Under the pieces are notes generated by a model that was not told where the DNA came from, searched no databases, and worked only from the letters and a program-made list of their open reading frames with translations. Made by a program: the position numbers and the translations under genes. This document shows, one piece after another, positions 52,834-64,000 of a DNA stretch of 64,000 nucleotides. Source of the stretch: Nissolia schottii (lineage: Eukaryota > Streptophyta > Magnoliopsida > Fabales > Fabaceae); assembly GCA_003254905.1 (NCBI GenBank), contig QANU01029220.1, positions 1,093,749 to 1,157,748 of the forward strand, given 5' to 3'. Within the stretch, counting starts at the first letter, position 1, and each line of letters begins with the position of its first letter.

Positions 52834-55528
52834 TCAAAGATTTCTATTCACGGAAGAAATATCTCTAGCACCTTGTAATGAAATTGGCTGCTCTCTAATG
52901 CGAGAGAGAAGGATGGAAACTTGTTCTGTAGCAATATCTAGTCTTTCCTTAGACTTGGCAGATTCTGTAATCAGAGATGAAACCATGTTTTGTAACAACT
53001 GAACTCTTTCGGAGTGATCATTCGGTGCACTCGGAAGTTTAGTAGAGGGCATGCTGATTCGACGCCATCGAATGGGAAGATATGCATCTGGGATTTGAAA
53101 GCAATTCCCTGTTGAAAGAACTCTGAGAGAATGCCTACAGAGAATTCCTGAGAACTCAAACTGGTTGCAGCTGCAACTTATAATTCCTTCCTGAGGGCCC
53201 CAATAAACTTTCCAGCCTCCCTCAGCTTTCGTGTGGTGCCTCACAAGAAAACCGTCTTCAAATGGAAAGGAAGCATAATGTGCAGCCAACACAAGCTGTT
53301 CTTGAAGCTTTGAGAAGGCAAAAGGAGTGAGGATTGTGGCAGCATGCGATTCCATGGGGGCTCCTGTTTTGAGGCAAACGTTTTGGAGATTCTGCTGCAT
53401 GGTTTGTTGTTCTCCGGTTTGATCTTTGAAATCCACAGCAACTGCTACCTGATTATGTAAGCCAAAGTTAACTGAAAGATAAAGCTTTTCTCTTTCTAAA
53501 TAGGATAAATCTTACCCTGCAAATACTCATCGAAAACAATTTAACAATATTCGAGTAAAGAGAGACAGAAAGATGTAATACCTGCTCAACAAAGTGTGCG
53601 AGTCGAGTCTGTGCACTCAGAAATCGTTGAATGAAAGCATTAATTGACTTTGACTGACCAGTTGTAGTCATTCCCGCAAGAAAATGGCTTCTCAAAAATG
53701 GCAATGCCCAGAGTGACCGCGAGCTATACAAATTAACCATGTGCCGGTTGGAATGCAACCCAAAAGAACAAACCATTTCCCTCCAGCCTAATTCAAAATC
53801 CTCAACTGACTCAAGATTATAAAGTCTGTAAAATTCAGCTTTCCAATCATTGTATCGATCCCCAAGAACGGCATTAAACCAAGATGGAAACTTAGCCACT
53901 ATCATCCATATGCAGAAAGCATGCTTAGTTGTTGGCATTTCCATGGATAGTGCTTCTTTGAGACATATATTTTGGTCCGTTAATATAGTCTGTGGAGCCT
54001 TCCCATTCATAAACCCTAAGAAAGCCTTTCAAGAAAGAATAATAAACTATGTAAATTAAAAGTCTGGAGACATTCTTTTCCAGAAGTTGATTTGAAAAAA
54101 TAATTAACTATGTAAATTAAAGAGTTCAAGAACTTTCAAAATTACATACTCCACAAGTGGGAGAAAGGAAAAAATAAATAAATTCTCATCCACAGTTAAA
54201 ATACCTTGTCCATTTTAGAAAGATTGAAAAGACGAAGCACACTAGCATTAAGTGTTTACACACATTTAACAAGGTGAAAATTACTCAGCAAGAAACTCTT
54301 CGTAATTGCAGTAATTTAAGTTGGGTTTGATTTAACTATCTGCAAATTATTTATCCTAGCAACAGCTCCATTGTTTATGACTACCCATAATCTGTCATAT
54401 AATTAGTTCTCCTTCAATTCGTACATTTCCATTAAACCAAGTGTGTTTCAATAAACAATCCAACATGCCAAAACACAAATTGAATCAAAAATGAAAAAAA
54501 TACTAATAATGATAACTTCTTATGATAACTTCTTATGTATACTAGTATACCTTCAGTGCCCAGGAGAATGACCTCACAGTTTCATCTCGCAGAAGCACAC
54601 AGCCAAAAAAGCAAGGCATTCCATAGTTATTCATCCCAACCCATATCCCTAGGGGCATGTCAAATGCAGTCAGGCGGTGTGTTGTATCAAACACCACGGC
54701 GTCGCCAAAGATATCATACAACTGGATTGACGAGGCATATGACCAGGCAATATTCTCCAAACGGTTGCTTGCATCAACTGTGTACTCAAATTTAAAATTA
54801 GGATCTTTCTCCTTTATATTTCTGCACATTCTCAATAAATCTAAGCTTTCTTCTTCCGGATCCAATTTCCTAAATGACTGGAGTAAATTGCGTACATCCT
54901 TTTCAGTAAAGGGCAAATATCCGGGTTCTACACACTTCTCCAGTTCCATAAGCCTCATCATTTGGTGGACAGATATCCCGGTTTTGGCAAACATTAGGAT
55001 TCTGTTTTTGTCAGACTCCGAAATAGTTCTATATGCAGGAAGGAACCGAACTTGGTTTGGCTCTAAGAGTTCATGATTATGGTGGTTAGCAAAACCAGTC
55101 ACACGCCATTCTGGAGCTCCAAACTCCGTTGTCTTGCTTATCCGCATGTAAGCCTGGCACCCACACCGAGAAGACTTTCTATTGCGTTGAGGCTTACTTT
55201 CGGTTGATGTTTTGGCAGGAGTGTTACCAGCACGGTGACAAACAAAGTAACGCCTAGTAAGCCCTTTTCCAACCCCATCTTTTCCCTCCGTACGGTGCCG
55301 CCGAATCGAGAACCCACACCTCTTGGCAAACTCGCTATAGAATTCATAGGCAGCATCGTGAGTAGCAAACCTTTGGCCTATATACGGAATAGCATCATTA
55401 GTTGTTTCCAAGGAGAGCCTGGTTTCATCTGGCGACTCCTCCGTGCTGCTCGCGTCATCCAAAGATAACGACCGTTGGTCAGAGGGATCATCGTAAACTA
55501 CCAACATGGATCCAGCCTCTTCAGACAT
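52834..55528 (-). CDS. FAR1-related sequence (FRS11-like) transcription factor
   Basis: Three minus-strand exons, 55528-54551, 54025-53582 and 53448-52834, all joined in phase 0, give 678 residues. The N-terminal FAR1 DNA-binding region (about 45-150) shows the zinc-binding C..C..H.H pattern (RYFVCHRAG, RCGCQAYM, ANHHNHEL). The central MULE transposase domain (about 240-430) includes VVFDTTHR, GIWVGMNNYG and TILTDQN. A SWIM zinc finger CSCNQFEFSGILCRH lies near 567-581, and a C-terminal coiled-coil-like region follows. FRS proteins are domesticated Mutator transposases acting in light and stress transcription (family knowledge). Donors ALK/GTATAC and EQ/GTATTA and acceptors GAAAG/GCT and ATCAG/GTA are all clean, and no disabling change was seen. 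The start MSEEAGS is the first ATG of the coding exon after a probable 5' UTR intron. Confidence 0.93.
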
Positions 55529-56100
55529 AATATAATAGAATTCCCCAGTGACTAACCTAACAGAGTGACAAATAATTAGCTGCAAGAAACAAATAGATAT
55601 ATAGATAACATAAGCAATTGTTATAAAAAAGAAAGTTTCAAAAAATAAGGAACAAACTAAGTTCTATCTCATATTATCATATAATAGAAAAGAATGTAAT
55701 CAGCTAAGTAATAACGCAAAGAAATTTTTCTTTCCAATGAAGAGGCATTGTGTCTTCAACCACGAAAAAAATAATGACAGAGTGAAAAAAAAAAAAAAGG
55801 AAAAATTTAAGCTATAGCCAAACGACGACACAGCGATGAATTAATCGATTATTAAAGAACTGTGAAATTTGGGGAGAAATTAAAACGAGAAAAATTCCGT
55901 ACCGTATCACACGATTTGGTTAAAATCTTTGGAATTGCGATACTTGTGGTGGTTGCAGGAATTGTTGGAACCCTAACTACTACTACTCTTCTCCTCGCAT
56001 GAACAACTGGGTTTGCTGCTACTTTGCTATGCCACCCGGGTCTCCTCTCCTGTTAGTCTTCAGGACTAAACGCACCGTTTCATTTCATTACTGTCCACTT
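55529..56100 (-). promoter_or_regulatory. 5' UTR intron and promoter region of the FRS gene
   Basis: The minus strand has a probable 5' UTR exon at about 55900-56040 (pyrimidine- and CTT-rich) and an intron to about 55570. Exact transcript ends cannot be set from sequence alone. Confidence 0.4.
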
Positions 56101-56823
56101 TTGTTTTCATTTTCTTTTCTCTTCTTTTAAAAAAAAACTTTTTTTATTGAATTTTCAAAATTTCGTGATCTTTTTTAACAAATATCGATTGGTCGGGCTT
56201 GTTTTTTTGTTTGCTTAAGCAAAAATAATTCAACGTTATATTTATTAGGGGAGTCAAATATGGCTTCAAGTGTTTAGTGTAACGTAGGATGAATCATGAT
56301 TTAATTTTTTTTATGAGAACAAAAATATTTTATTCATTAAAAAACTTAACGGCATTTACAAGTTGAAAAAGATAAATTAAATTTAATGTTAACAAGAAAT
56401 AAATATTTTTATATCCTAAACTAATTGAAGATTCATCGCTCTACTTCTCATACGAAAATCATTAATATCTAAGTATCTTTCACATCAGTGATTAACACAA
56501 ATATTGTTATTTAAATAACGCAATACGCTTCTTTTTACAATAGATCCGATTATCTTCTTCGTCTAAAAATTTCTTATGAAAGAAACACCATAAAAACAAT
56601 GAAAACACTCAAAAAAGGGGAAACGAAGACATCCACAAAGAAAAAACAAAAAACAACTACAAAAAGGCACAAAATTTATTATTTCAAAAAATAGATTTAA
56701 CCTAATTATTAAATCAAAATCCTTAACAATAAAAGAATGGAAAGTGGTGAGACTGCCAAAAACAAAATATTCACAACTTCCTCGTAAAGCTCACCAAAAT
56801 AAAAAATAAGAAGAAGAAAATAG

Positions 56824-56869
<46 letters not shown>
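56824..56869. repeat. AAT trinucleotide microsatellite
   Basis: About 15 uninterrupted AAT units. Confidence 0.9.
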
Positions 56870-57949
56870 GAAAAGATTGCATACGTTTGTTAACTTTGAT
56901 ACCGCTGTCTAATTTTGATGTGCCCAAATACAGGATTTAATAATATTTTTTATGGCGTTTAATTATATTTTGTCATGTTATTAACTTCTTATTAGTGGTA
57001 AACCCATGTCCTTAATTCAGTTTTCTTTTAAAACGGTAACTAATCAATTGATGACCAGTACCAGAGAATTTTTATTTATTTATTTTTTTCGAATTTCGTA
57101 TTTGTTTGGCAAGCAAGGGAGTTCTTATCAAACTCCATTAGTAAATATGTTGTGCATCAACTCTTAAACATTTTGATTTAGATTCTAAAGTGAGAATTTG
57201 ACTTTAAATAATCAAATGTGTTAGTTTTAACATTAGATTAATACGTTAATTCTATGGGGTGTTTGGCAACTCCAATATCACGTTAACTAAGTGCTATTGA
57301 GTTTAATTTTATAAAAATTGTGTTTGGTAAAAACTGAAGAATTGAATTTTTTTAATTAATTTTGAATTTTTTATCTATTTTTTCTCTTTTCCCACCAATT
57401 CAATTTTTAGTTTCCACCTGTTCACTTTCCATTTTCCATTTTCCATTTTCTACCAATTTTTTCAAGTTTAGGATTCTTTCTCTTTTTTTTTTTTCTTTTA
57501 GGTTACCTGCCAGGTATCCAAGGCTTAGTCTTGACCAATCCGGGTCGACCCAGGTCACGCACCTAACTATGACAGGTGAGTCTCCCAGTGGGGATAACTG
57601 CGTACACAAGGTCTCGAACTCGGGACCTTTCTCTTTTAATTTAAAATCTCTCCTCATTTCACCAGATTATATTTTTTTTTCTATACTTTGTACTGTTATC
57701 TCTATTGACAAACAATGAATGAAGACACAAATGGTTCAAGTTAGTAAAATAATTTATCTTATTACTATTTATGAATTTGTGAATGTTTAATTATTTATTT
57801 TCTATTACACGAATTGTTTTGTCATTTTGGCTTGGAGTCTCTTTTGCTTGCTTCTGACATTGTAACTTCAAATTTGTTTTGCTGCTTATGCTCTGTAATT
57901 TTGGTTTTAATTGTATACGATTATTAATTTGTAAGTAGACACATAACTC

Positions 57950-57952
<3 letters not shown>

Positions 57953-57994
<42 letters not shown>
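57953..57994. repeat. AT dinucleotide microsatellite
   Basis: About 21 uninterrupted AT units. Confidence 0.9.
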
Positions 57995-57997
<3 letters not shown>

Positions 57998-60719
57998 GGC
58001 AGTCAATTATAAATTCTATGTGAGAAGAAAGATCATTTAATTTATGTTTCATATTTTTTTATTGGCACTATTTAGATATTTTTCAAGTTTTTTTATAAGC
58101 TACCCAAACTTGGTATTTAATAATTTAAATTTTGATAATTTATCATTATGTTATATGAATTTACTTTGTTGGTTTCCACTAATTTATTTGATTATTTTAA
58201 TATGATAAATATTGATAGTTTGTACAATATTTTAAGATTAATTTTAAGTTATAGTTGTGAATCAAACATAGTTTAATAACAAAAAATTAATTCTTTTTTA
58301 TTTAGGTTCACAGAATATTTTTTGTATGATTTTTAAAGTTGACAAATACCACATAAAAGTTGATACATATTTGTCATTAATTTATACTTTACACTGTAAG
58401 TAAATGATTGTAAGCAAATGAATAGATTTGGCCCTCAGAAATTCTTAATGTACAGATTGATAATATCCAACATCGGGAAAGAGAATTTTTTCGTCTAAGA
58501 TATTCTACCTGACTCCGACAAAGTTGTCTCCAATAAAAGTATATATGTGATTTCAGTTAAAAAATTATTGATAATATCTTGCCATTATTTAGAGTTTGAT
58601 GTGTAGGATAAAATCATCATATCCTAATGACACTCGAAATCAAGATACATAAGATTAAAACATTAAATACAAAGCAAGAGTCGGGCCTTTAAAACTTCTT
58701 GATGTAGGAAATAATCCATCCAAGAATTGTAGAAGATTTACACATAAACATGATTTTTCCCCTTTCTCCCTTGAGGATTTGAACGTACTTATCTCTAATA
58801 ACAAGTTTGTATTTATTATCCATGACCAAAAGAAATAATACGATAAAGTTTGTATTTATTATAAAAAAAATGAGAAAGTTATTTTTTCATGAGTGGACTA
58901 CACTAATTAAATGAGTCATTAGTGTATACTATCATACGCACGCACTTTGATAGGTCATTTAAATAGAAGTTATTGTTATTAATTTCAAATATACCTTTTC
59001 TTATATTATACCTAACTGTATTTGACCAAGGAATATAAAAAAGGCTTATATAGATTTTAAAAATATTGAAACTCCTAATGCAACAGAGAAGGACCGGGAA
59101 TGGAATGTGTACGGTGTTGTTGTTTGATCTCACCATGTCTCATTGTAAACGTGGGTTTGTGAACGTGGCATAAAGTAAGGGTAGGTGGCACATGAACCTT
59201 GTAGACATGCTCCGTGTAACTCGCCGCGAATTAATTAATTACTTGGAAAATGGATGAATAATAACACAGCTAGAGTAGTATTATTTCAACCCCTAAAAAC
59301 CATGGATACTCTTTCACTTTTTTTCACTATGGGATTGTATAGTAAGAAAATTTACAAGATATTTATGACTTTTGAGTATGTTAACCATCTTAGTAGAAGG
59401 ATAATAAAGACATAATAAATAAAAATAAAAAAGTTGATAATAATATTATAGATAATCATATTTTTTAAATATAAAGTATAAAATAGATTAACGTCTATTT
59501 ATAAATTAAATACATTAAATATGATAAATCAAAATATAATATCTTAATAGATATAATAAAAAAGTATCTTAATATTATATATTGAATTATTATGAGTGAT
59601 TGAAATAACATTTTAAATACAAATTGCATCATTCATTGACTTACTCATTCACAACCCAAAGTGGCTTGTAAGCTATAACTCCAGCCAGCCTGGATATCAA
59701 TGTCCTTCTCAGTTCTCTCCCACTTACACTCATCCATTCTCCTTTCTTCTTCTCCACTTTCCTGCCTTTCCACACAAAGTGTCTCACTAATAATGGATAT
59801 TGGACCACCTTACCCTTTATAATTTATAAATTTAATTATTTATAAATAAAGAAGTACTCCCCACGACATCATGTTTTATTTCGAGATTATTATTATTATT
59901 CTAGTAAAATTATTCAATATCTCAATCTTACTAACACATGTCTATTAGATTACGTAAACTACTTTTGTGTCAATTATTAGCATATAAAATTTGAAAGATA
60001 ATATATAATTGACATGATTAAGATTCAATAATACTACCGCAGAATAAAATGTGATTTCAGCTTAACAATATCCACCCCATGAAAAATTTTGTTTGTGGAA
60101 GTGGCCTATAGTACAAACAATTGTGATAACATCTCACAATAAATATTTGAACCTGGTAAAAATACGAGAATTTTTTTGACCAATGTTATGAAAACATTGG
60201 ATAAGGAATTGAAATAAGAATCATTATAAAAATAGTTATTTGTATTTTATATCATCTTATAATTTTATTTTAATCACTCCAATAAAAAAATGCTAAATAT
60301 TTTTAAAATTTTAATATATTATTTTTAAATTTTAAGTAATTATTAAAGAACGGTCTAAAAAAATAAACAATACATTTTTGATAAAATATCAAAACAAACT
60401 ATTAAAATTGGTCTACTAGGAAGTTTTGATAATATACATGAAGTCTTAAGTTCAAATCTCAATATGACTAATATAATTTACGAAGTGAAATAAAAAAATA
60501 AAAAAAATCAAAGCATTTATTATTATAATATTTAGAGGTAGGTTTACAGGAAAGCTAGGAAATATTTGTTTTCTTAAAGATTACAAATGCAAGTGAATAA
60601 AATATTTTAAGATTTAAATTTATACACTTGAATCAATAATAGCCCGATCGTTTTCCAAAAACGAAGCGTTGTCTGTTCAGAAAGAAATACGACGTCGTCT
60701 CATAAGAGTATTGTAGTTC

Positions 60720-60928
60720 TAAAGTCTCCTTCCTTTCTTTTCTTCTCCTTTCTGCCTTTGCTTCTTCATTTTTGTTTTTCTTTCTTTCTCTTCTTCTATT
60801 TATTCCTTTCTTTCCTTTCCTTTCCTTTCCTCTGATTCTCTAAATTCTAACCAAAAGTTCTCTTTTTTCCCCCTTCTTCTGATGTACTTGCCTCTCTCTG
60901 CTTTCTTCTTCTTCACTCTCAAACTCAA
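60720..60928 (+). promoter_or_regulatory. CT-rich 5' leader of the DUF707 gene
   Basis: Nearly pure pyrimidine runs (TTTCCTTTCC repeated, CTCTCT) precede the start codon, as is common in plant core promoters and 5' UTRs. The uORF lies in this leader. Confidence 0.5.
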
Positions 60929-60932
60929 ATGA
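60882..60932 (+). promoter_or_regulatory. uORF overlapping the start codon of the DUF707 gene
   Basis: An ATG at 60882 opens a 16-codon frame, MYLPLSAFFFFTLKLK. Its TGA (930-932 of the 60,000s) shares two bases with the main ATG at 60929 (ATGA). It lies in a CT-rich leader, and such an overlap can limit or couple translation of the main frame. Confidence 0.6.
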
Positions 60933-63900
60933 AGCCTTTCAATTCTTTACCGGTAAGCTCCCTCTCTTTCTTGCTGATTTTCTCTTCGGATCATCGAATT
61001 CTTATTCGTCCTTGTTGCTGTTCATTCTAGCCACCCAGCAATAGCAGCATAACGCCACCATTTTTTTTTTCATTTTTGTTAATTATTGCTATTATTTTTG
61101 AATACTTTTTTGATCGGTGTTTTGAAATTTGAACTGTTTAACTACGCCGGATTGTGAAGTAATGTGCTTGAAGAACGAACTGTTGTGGTTTGCTTTTGAG
61201 TTGAGTTGCTGCTAACTTGTCTTTGCTTGCTCTGTGGTTTGGTTTAGGGTGGTTGGTGGAATTTAATGTGGGGGGGGGGGGACAGAACAAATGCAACGTT
61301 CTGTTCTGTTCTGTTTTGTCTGTATAAGCATGCATGGTTGGTTGTTTATTCTACTTCAACTTCTTTTTTCGTATAGCTTTCAATAAATTTCTGGTCGATG
61401 GAAGTTTTCTTTTTTTTTTGCTGATTTTAAATTTTAAATGATGAGAAGAAGCCGTGTTTCTAATGTTTTACTTCGTGTTGTTATTTATTTGATGGTTTTC
61501 AGTCACCAACCACAAAAGTCGTTGCTTTTTGATTACCAGAGAAGAGGAAATCAATTAGATTCGTACCTTTTCTTATCTTGTTAGATATGCAATGTAATGC
61601 AACGTCCCACAAGTTATTCTCATTCCTGATATATCCTTTGTTTGACTGGTAGTTCCCTCTAAATTCCTCCACTTAGTCTAGGGGGTTAGCTTCAGATTCT
61701 CAGCTTCATCTTTTTCTTTTTCTTTTTTTTTTTCCGGAGATAAAAAGACAAGTTGGTGTATCTGTGTTTTTGATGCCCGATTCCTAATGGCATCTTCTTT
61801 GGTAAGGTTTATCTAAAGTAATGTCGTACTGGACCTGCGGATTATTGTTACAACATTTTTCTTTTAAAAGAGTAGTTTTTGCCTATTCCTATAGATTTTA
61901 TGATTGCTTTGCTTTGTTGGTTTGAGTTATAACTTGAGTACATATGACGGAATAATAATTAGATTATAAGCTTTCTGAGGAGTGTTTTTTTAGATTGTTG
62001 AACTTCTATAATTTCTCATGTTATTATAATCCTTGTCTTTTCAGGGCTTTGTCTTGTCAGACCCGAAGAATAGGTTGTACCTTTGGAGTTTTCTCATTGT
62101 GGTTTCGTTGATTTGTGGTGCTTATTTTGTCGGTAATGCATTCAGCGCAAAGGAATACAAACAAGTAAGAATTTTCATTACCAAGTCTTAACTTGGAATT
62201 GCTAGATAGATAGAAGAACATAACAACTACAACAACTTAGGTTACCAAGCCTTATCCCACTAGGTGGGCTTGGCTACATGGATTGGACAATGCCATAATG
62301 TTATATCATAAATCATATTAACATTCAAACCCAGATAGAAAGAAGAATGTTCTACGGAACTTTGTTGTGCTGTTGGTAGTGTGAAAGTTACTTCTTTACC
62401 CAAAAAAGTATAAAAGCAACATCAGTATGCTGCAGTAGATATGTCTCTGGGAAAAGTGCACCATATGCATTTCCTATGTTCTCTAATTAATTCACAAATT
62501 GTTGCTTGCTTTCACAGTTTAAATTTGAAACAATATAAAATTGATTGCTTTCAGTTGCCTATCTTTTTTGAATCAACGAATGGTTCTCAAATTTGTTTCC
62601 GGGCTTTAAATTAATTATCTGTTGGATTTTCATTAACCTTATATTTTTCACAATTCACCTGAAATACTTTTGGGCTTTACACATGCAGAGATTAGCACGA
62701 TGGAGACTAATTTATAAAATGCCAGAAACAAAACCCCATGCATGCGAGGTTTGTCTTTTCATGGGAAAGAAATCCTTTTTATGGGACTAGTAAGTTGTGA
62801 CTACTTGAGTTACCTCTAATTTTCTTCCTGTTTCCCATTTCCTTAGAGACAATGCGGGCCTTCTGCAAGTGAGGCATTGCCTGAAGGAATTGTTGCTAAA
62901 ACATCTAACCTGGAAATGCGGCCCTTATGGGACTCTGGTAAAAATAATGTATGTGAAGTCGGTGCTAAATTACTGTCATACATTTATCGTAGAAATTCAG
63001 TTGAGACTATTAGAATGTTATCCATAATTTTCACATACTAAATGCTGCTGATAAACTGAATAATCCAGTCAACGCGTGAATGTATATGTATTATGTAAAG
63101 AGGTTATATGTGTATATATCTATTATGTAAAGAGTTAAAATCCTGCTAATTTTATCTGTTGATGATTGGCATTTACTTTATTAATTTTACTTCTGTATTT
63201 TATTTATCTTGTTCAATTCTTTTTAATGCTTGATTATCAATTCTTTTTATTTCAGGTAAGTTCAAAGCACCCATTGAACTTATTGGCTATTGCAGTAGGA
63301 GTTAAGCAGAAAGAAATTGTCAATAAAATTGTTGAAAAGGTGATAGTTGCTTCATTTATACAATTTTGCTTTGATATAAAGCTCATATATTTACTAACTC
63401 ACATTGTTTATGGCAGTTCCCTTCAAGTCATTTTGTTGTGATGCTTTTTCACTATGATGGTTTTGTGGATGGATGGAAGAATTTAGCTTGGAGTAACCGT
63501 GCTATACATGTGTCTGCTATTAATCAAACAAAATGGTATAACTAGTTCTTATGTGAATTTATTTTCCCAAATTAGTCAGCTACACTGATTCGCTGAAGAT
63601 TAAATACATGTTTAATATTGAACAAAGTAATGCTATATGATGGCGTAGGTGGTTTGCAAAACGATTTTTGCATCCAGACATAGTTGCTGAATATAATTAT
63701 ATTTTTCTCTGGGATGAGGACCTTCTTGTCGACAATTTTGACCCAAAACGGTAAGCCACTTTCACATGTCTAGTAAAATTTAATTTTTTACTGACATACA
63801 CAACACATTGCCCTACTCTTGTTATTTCATTTGTCTACGTGCCGCATGTTAACTGTTGCTGGTATCTTTTTTTTTTAAAAAAAAAGTTTGCATGTGTCAT

Positions 63901-64000
63901 CATTGTTGAAGAAATCAAATTTCTCTGTTAAGTCCATTGGTTTTCCTGCACACTGTTGAGACCTTGCTTATATAGTTATAAATGTTCATTTATTTCTGGT
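60929..64000 (+). CDS. DUF707 family type II membrane protein, 5' part
   Basis: The exons seen are 60929-60952, 62045-62164, 62689-62748, 62847-62948, 63256-63339, 63417-63535 and 63649-63750. The gene then runs off the window. All phases agree. The product starts MKPFNSLPGFVLSDPKNRLY. It has one membrane segment at about 22-40 (LWSFLIVVSLICGAYFVG) after a short basic N-terminus, as in Golgi-type II proteins. Then come KxPxTKPHACE, HPLNLLAIAVGVKQK, HFVVMLFHYDG..W and WWFAKRFLHPDIVAEYNYIFLWDEDL, which are diagnostic of DUF707. Its molecular function is unknown to me. The first intron, about 1.1 kb, is long and T-rich. Confidence 0.9.

Larger units (their letters stand above)
56101..60700. other. 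AT-rich intergenic DNA
   Basis: No gene can be supported in these 4.6 kb. It contains an AAT microsatellite (56824-56869) and an AT microsatellite (57953-57994). 57500-57640 holds a GC-richer stretch ('gacccaggtcacgcacc') with no coding similarity, perhaps a transposon piece. Confidence 0.5.

Noticed and set aside
57362..57718. A 118-codon plus-strand frame
   Set aside because: Its start is phenylalanine-rich from T-runs. The middle resembles dispersed repeat DNA and nothing supports a gene.
1..64000. CRISPR arrays, tRNA or rRNA genes
   Set aside because: No regularly spaced identical repeats of CRISPR type, and no sequence I could fold as a tRNA or recognise as rRNA.

Overview
The window is nuclear DNA of a flowering plant. 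It is AT-rich, has intron-bearing genes with GT/AG splice sites and plant-only families, and holds LTR retrotransposons and MITEs. Legume, Glycine-like ancestry is my inference from the feel of the repeats and gene families, not something proven here. Single 'n' bases (29698, 38371, 40075, 41069, 51433) mark scaffold joins or unread bases.

Layout. 1.9-3.0 kb (+): a MAPKKK17/18-type kinase. 3.7-50.9 kb: a resistance-gene cluster. On the minus strand lie four paralogous LRR genes with a degenerate NB-ARC region, called here NLR4 (4.5-6.3 kb), NLR1 (9.4-12.4), NLR2 (18.5-21.6) and NLR3 (38.4-41.3, scrambled by assembly). Each is followed on the same strand by exons of a different unrelated plant gene: MYB-CC (PHR/PHL type) after NLR4, WRKY group III after NLR1, auxin response factor (ARF) after NLR2, and aldehyde dehydrogenase family 3 (ALDH3) after NLR3. 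The LRR exon of all four ends at the same phase-1 splice donor, after ..PG. For NLR2-ARF and NLR3-ALDH3 the next exon joins in frame, and NLR2-ARF can be read as one gene of about 1331 residues. On the plus strand is one canonical CC-NB-ARC-LRR gene, NLR5 (47.9-50.9 kb), plus a tail fragment of a second (7.2 kb) and probable 5' remnants of a third (31.1 kb). The repeated unit looks like a divergent pair: a degenerate minus-strand NLR with an integrated domain beside a canonical plus-strand CNL.

31.6-37.2 kb is a decayed chromodomain Ty3/gypsy element. One flank is an ALDH3 exon and the other a WRKY half-domain, with no target-site duplication, so it marks a rearrangement. Other repeats are a solo LTR with a perfect TSD (26.5-27.1 kb), three copies of a TIR-bearing MITE, a palindromic hAT-like element (51.4-52.0 kb) and a pair of about 510-bp direct repeats around a GC-rich segment with a RING-H2 fragment.

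52.8-55.5 kb (-) is a FAR1-related (FRS) gene, a domesticated MULE transposase. 60.9 kb to the window end (+) is the 5' part of a DUF707 type II membrane protein gene, with a uORF whose stop overlaps the main start.

How the genes may work together (inference): the minus-strand proteins lack a P-loop and MHD motif but carry host-protein modules, as expected of sensors with integrated decoys. NLR5 keeps the nucleotide-binding motifs, as expected of a signalling partner. The phase-1 intron after the LRR exon seems to be a slot into which different host domains have been shuffled.
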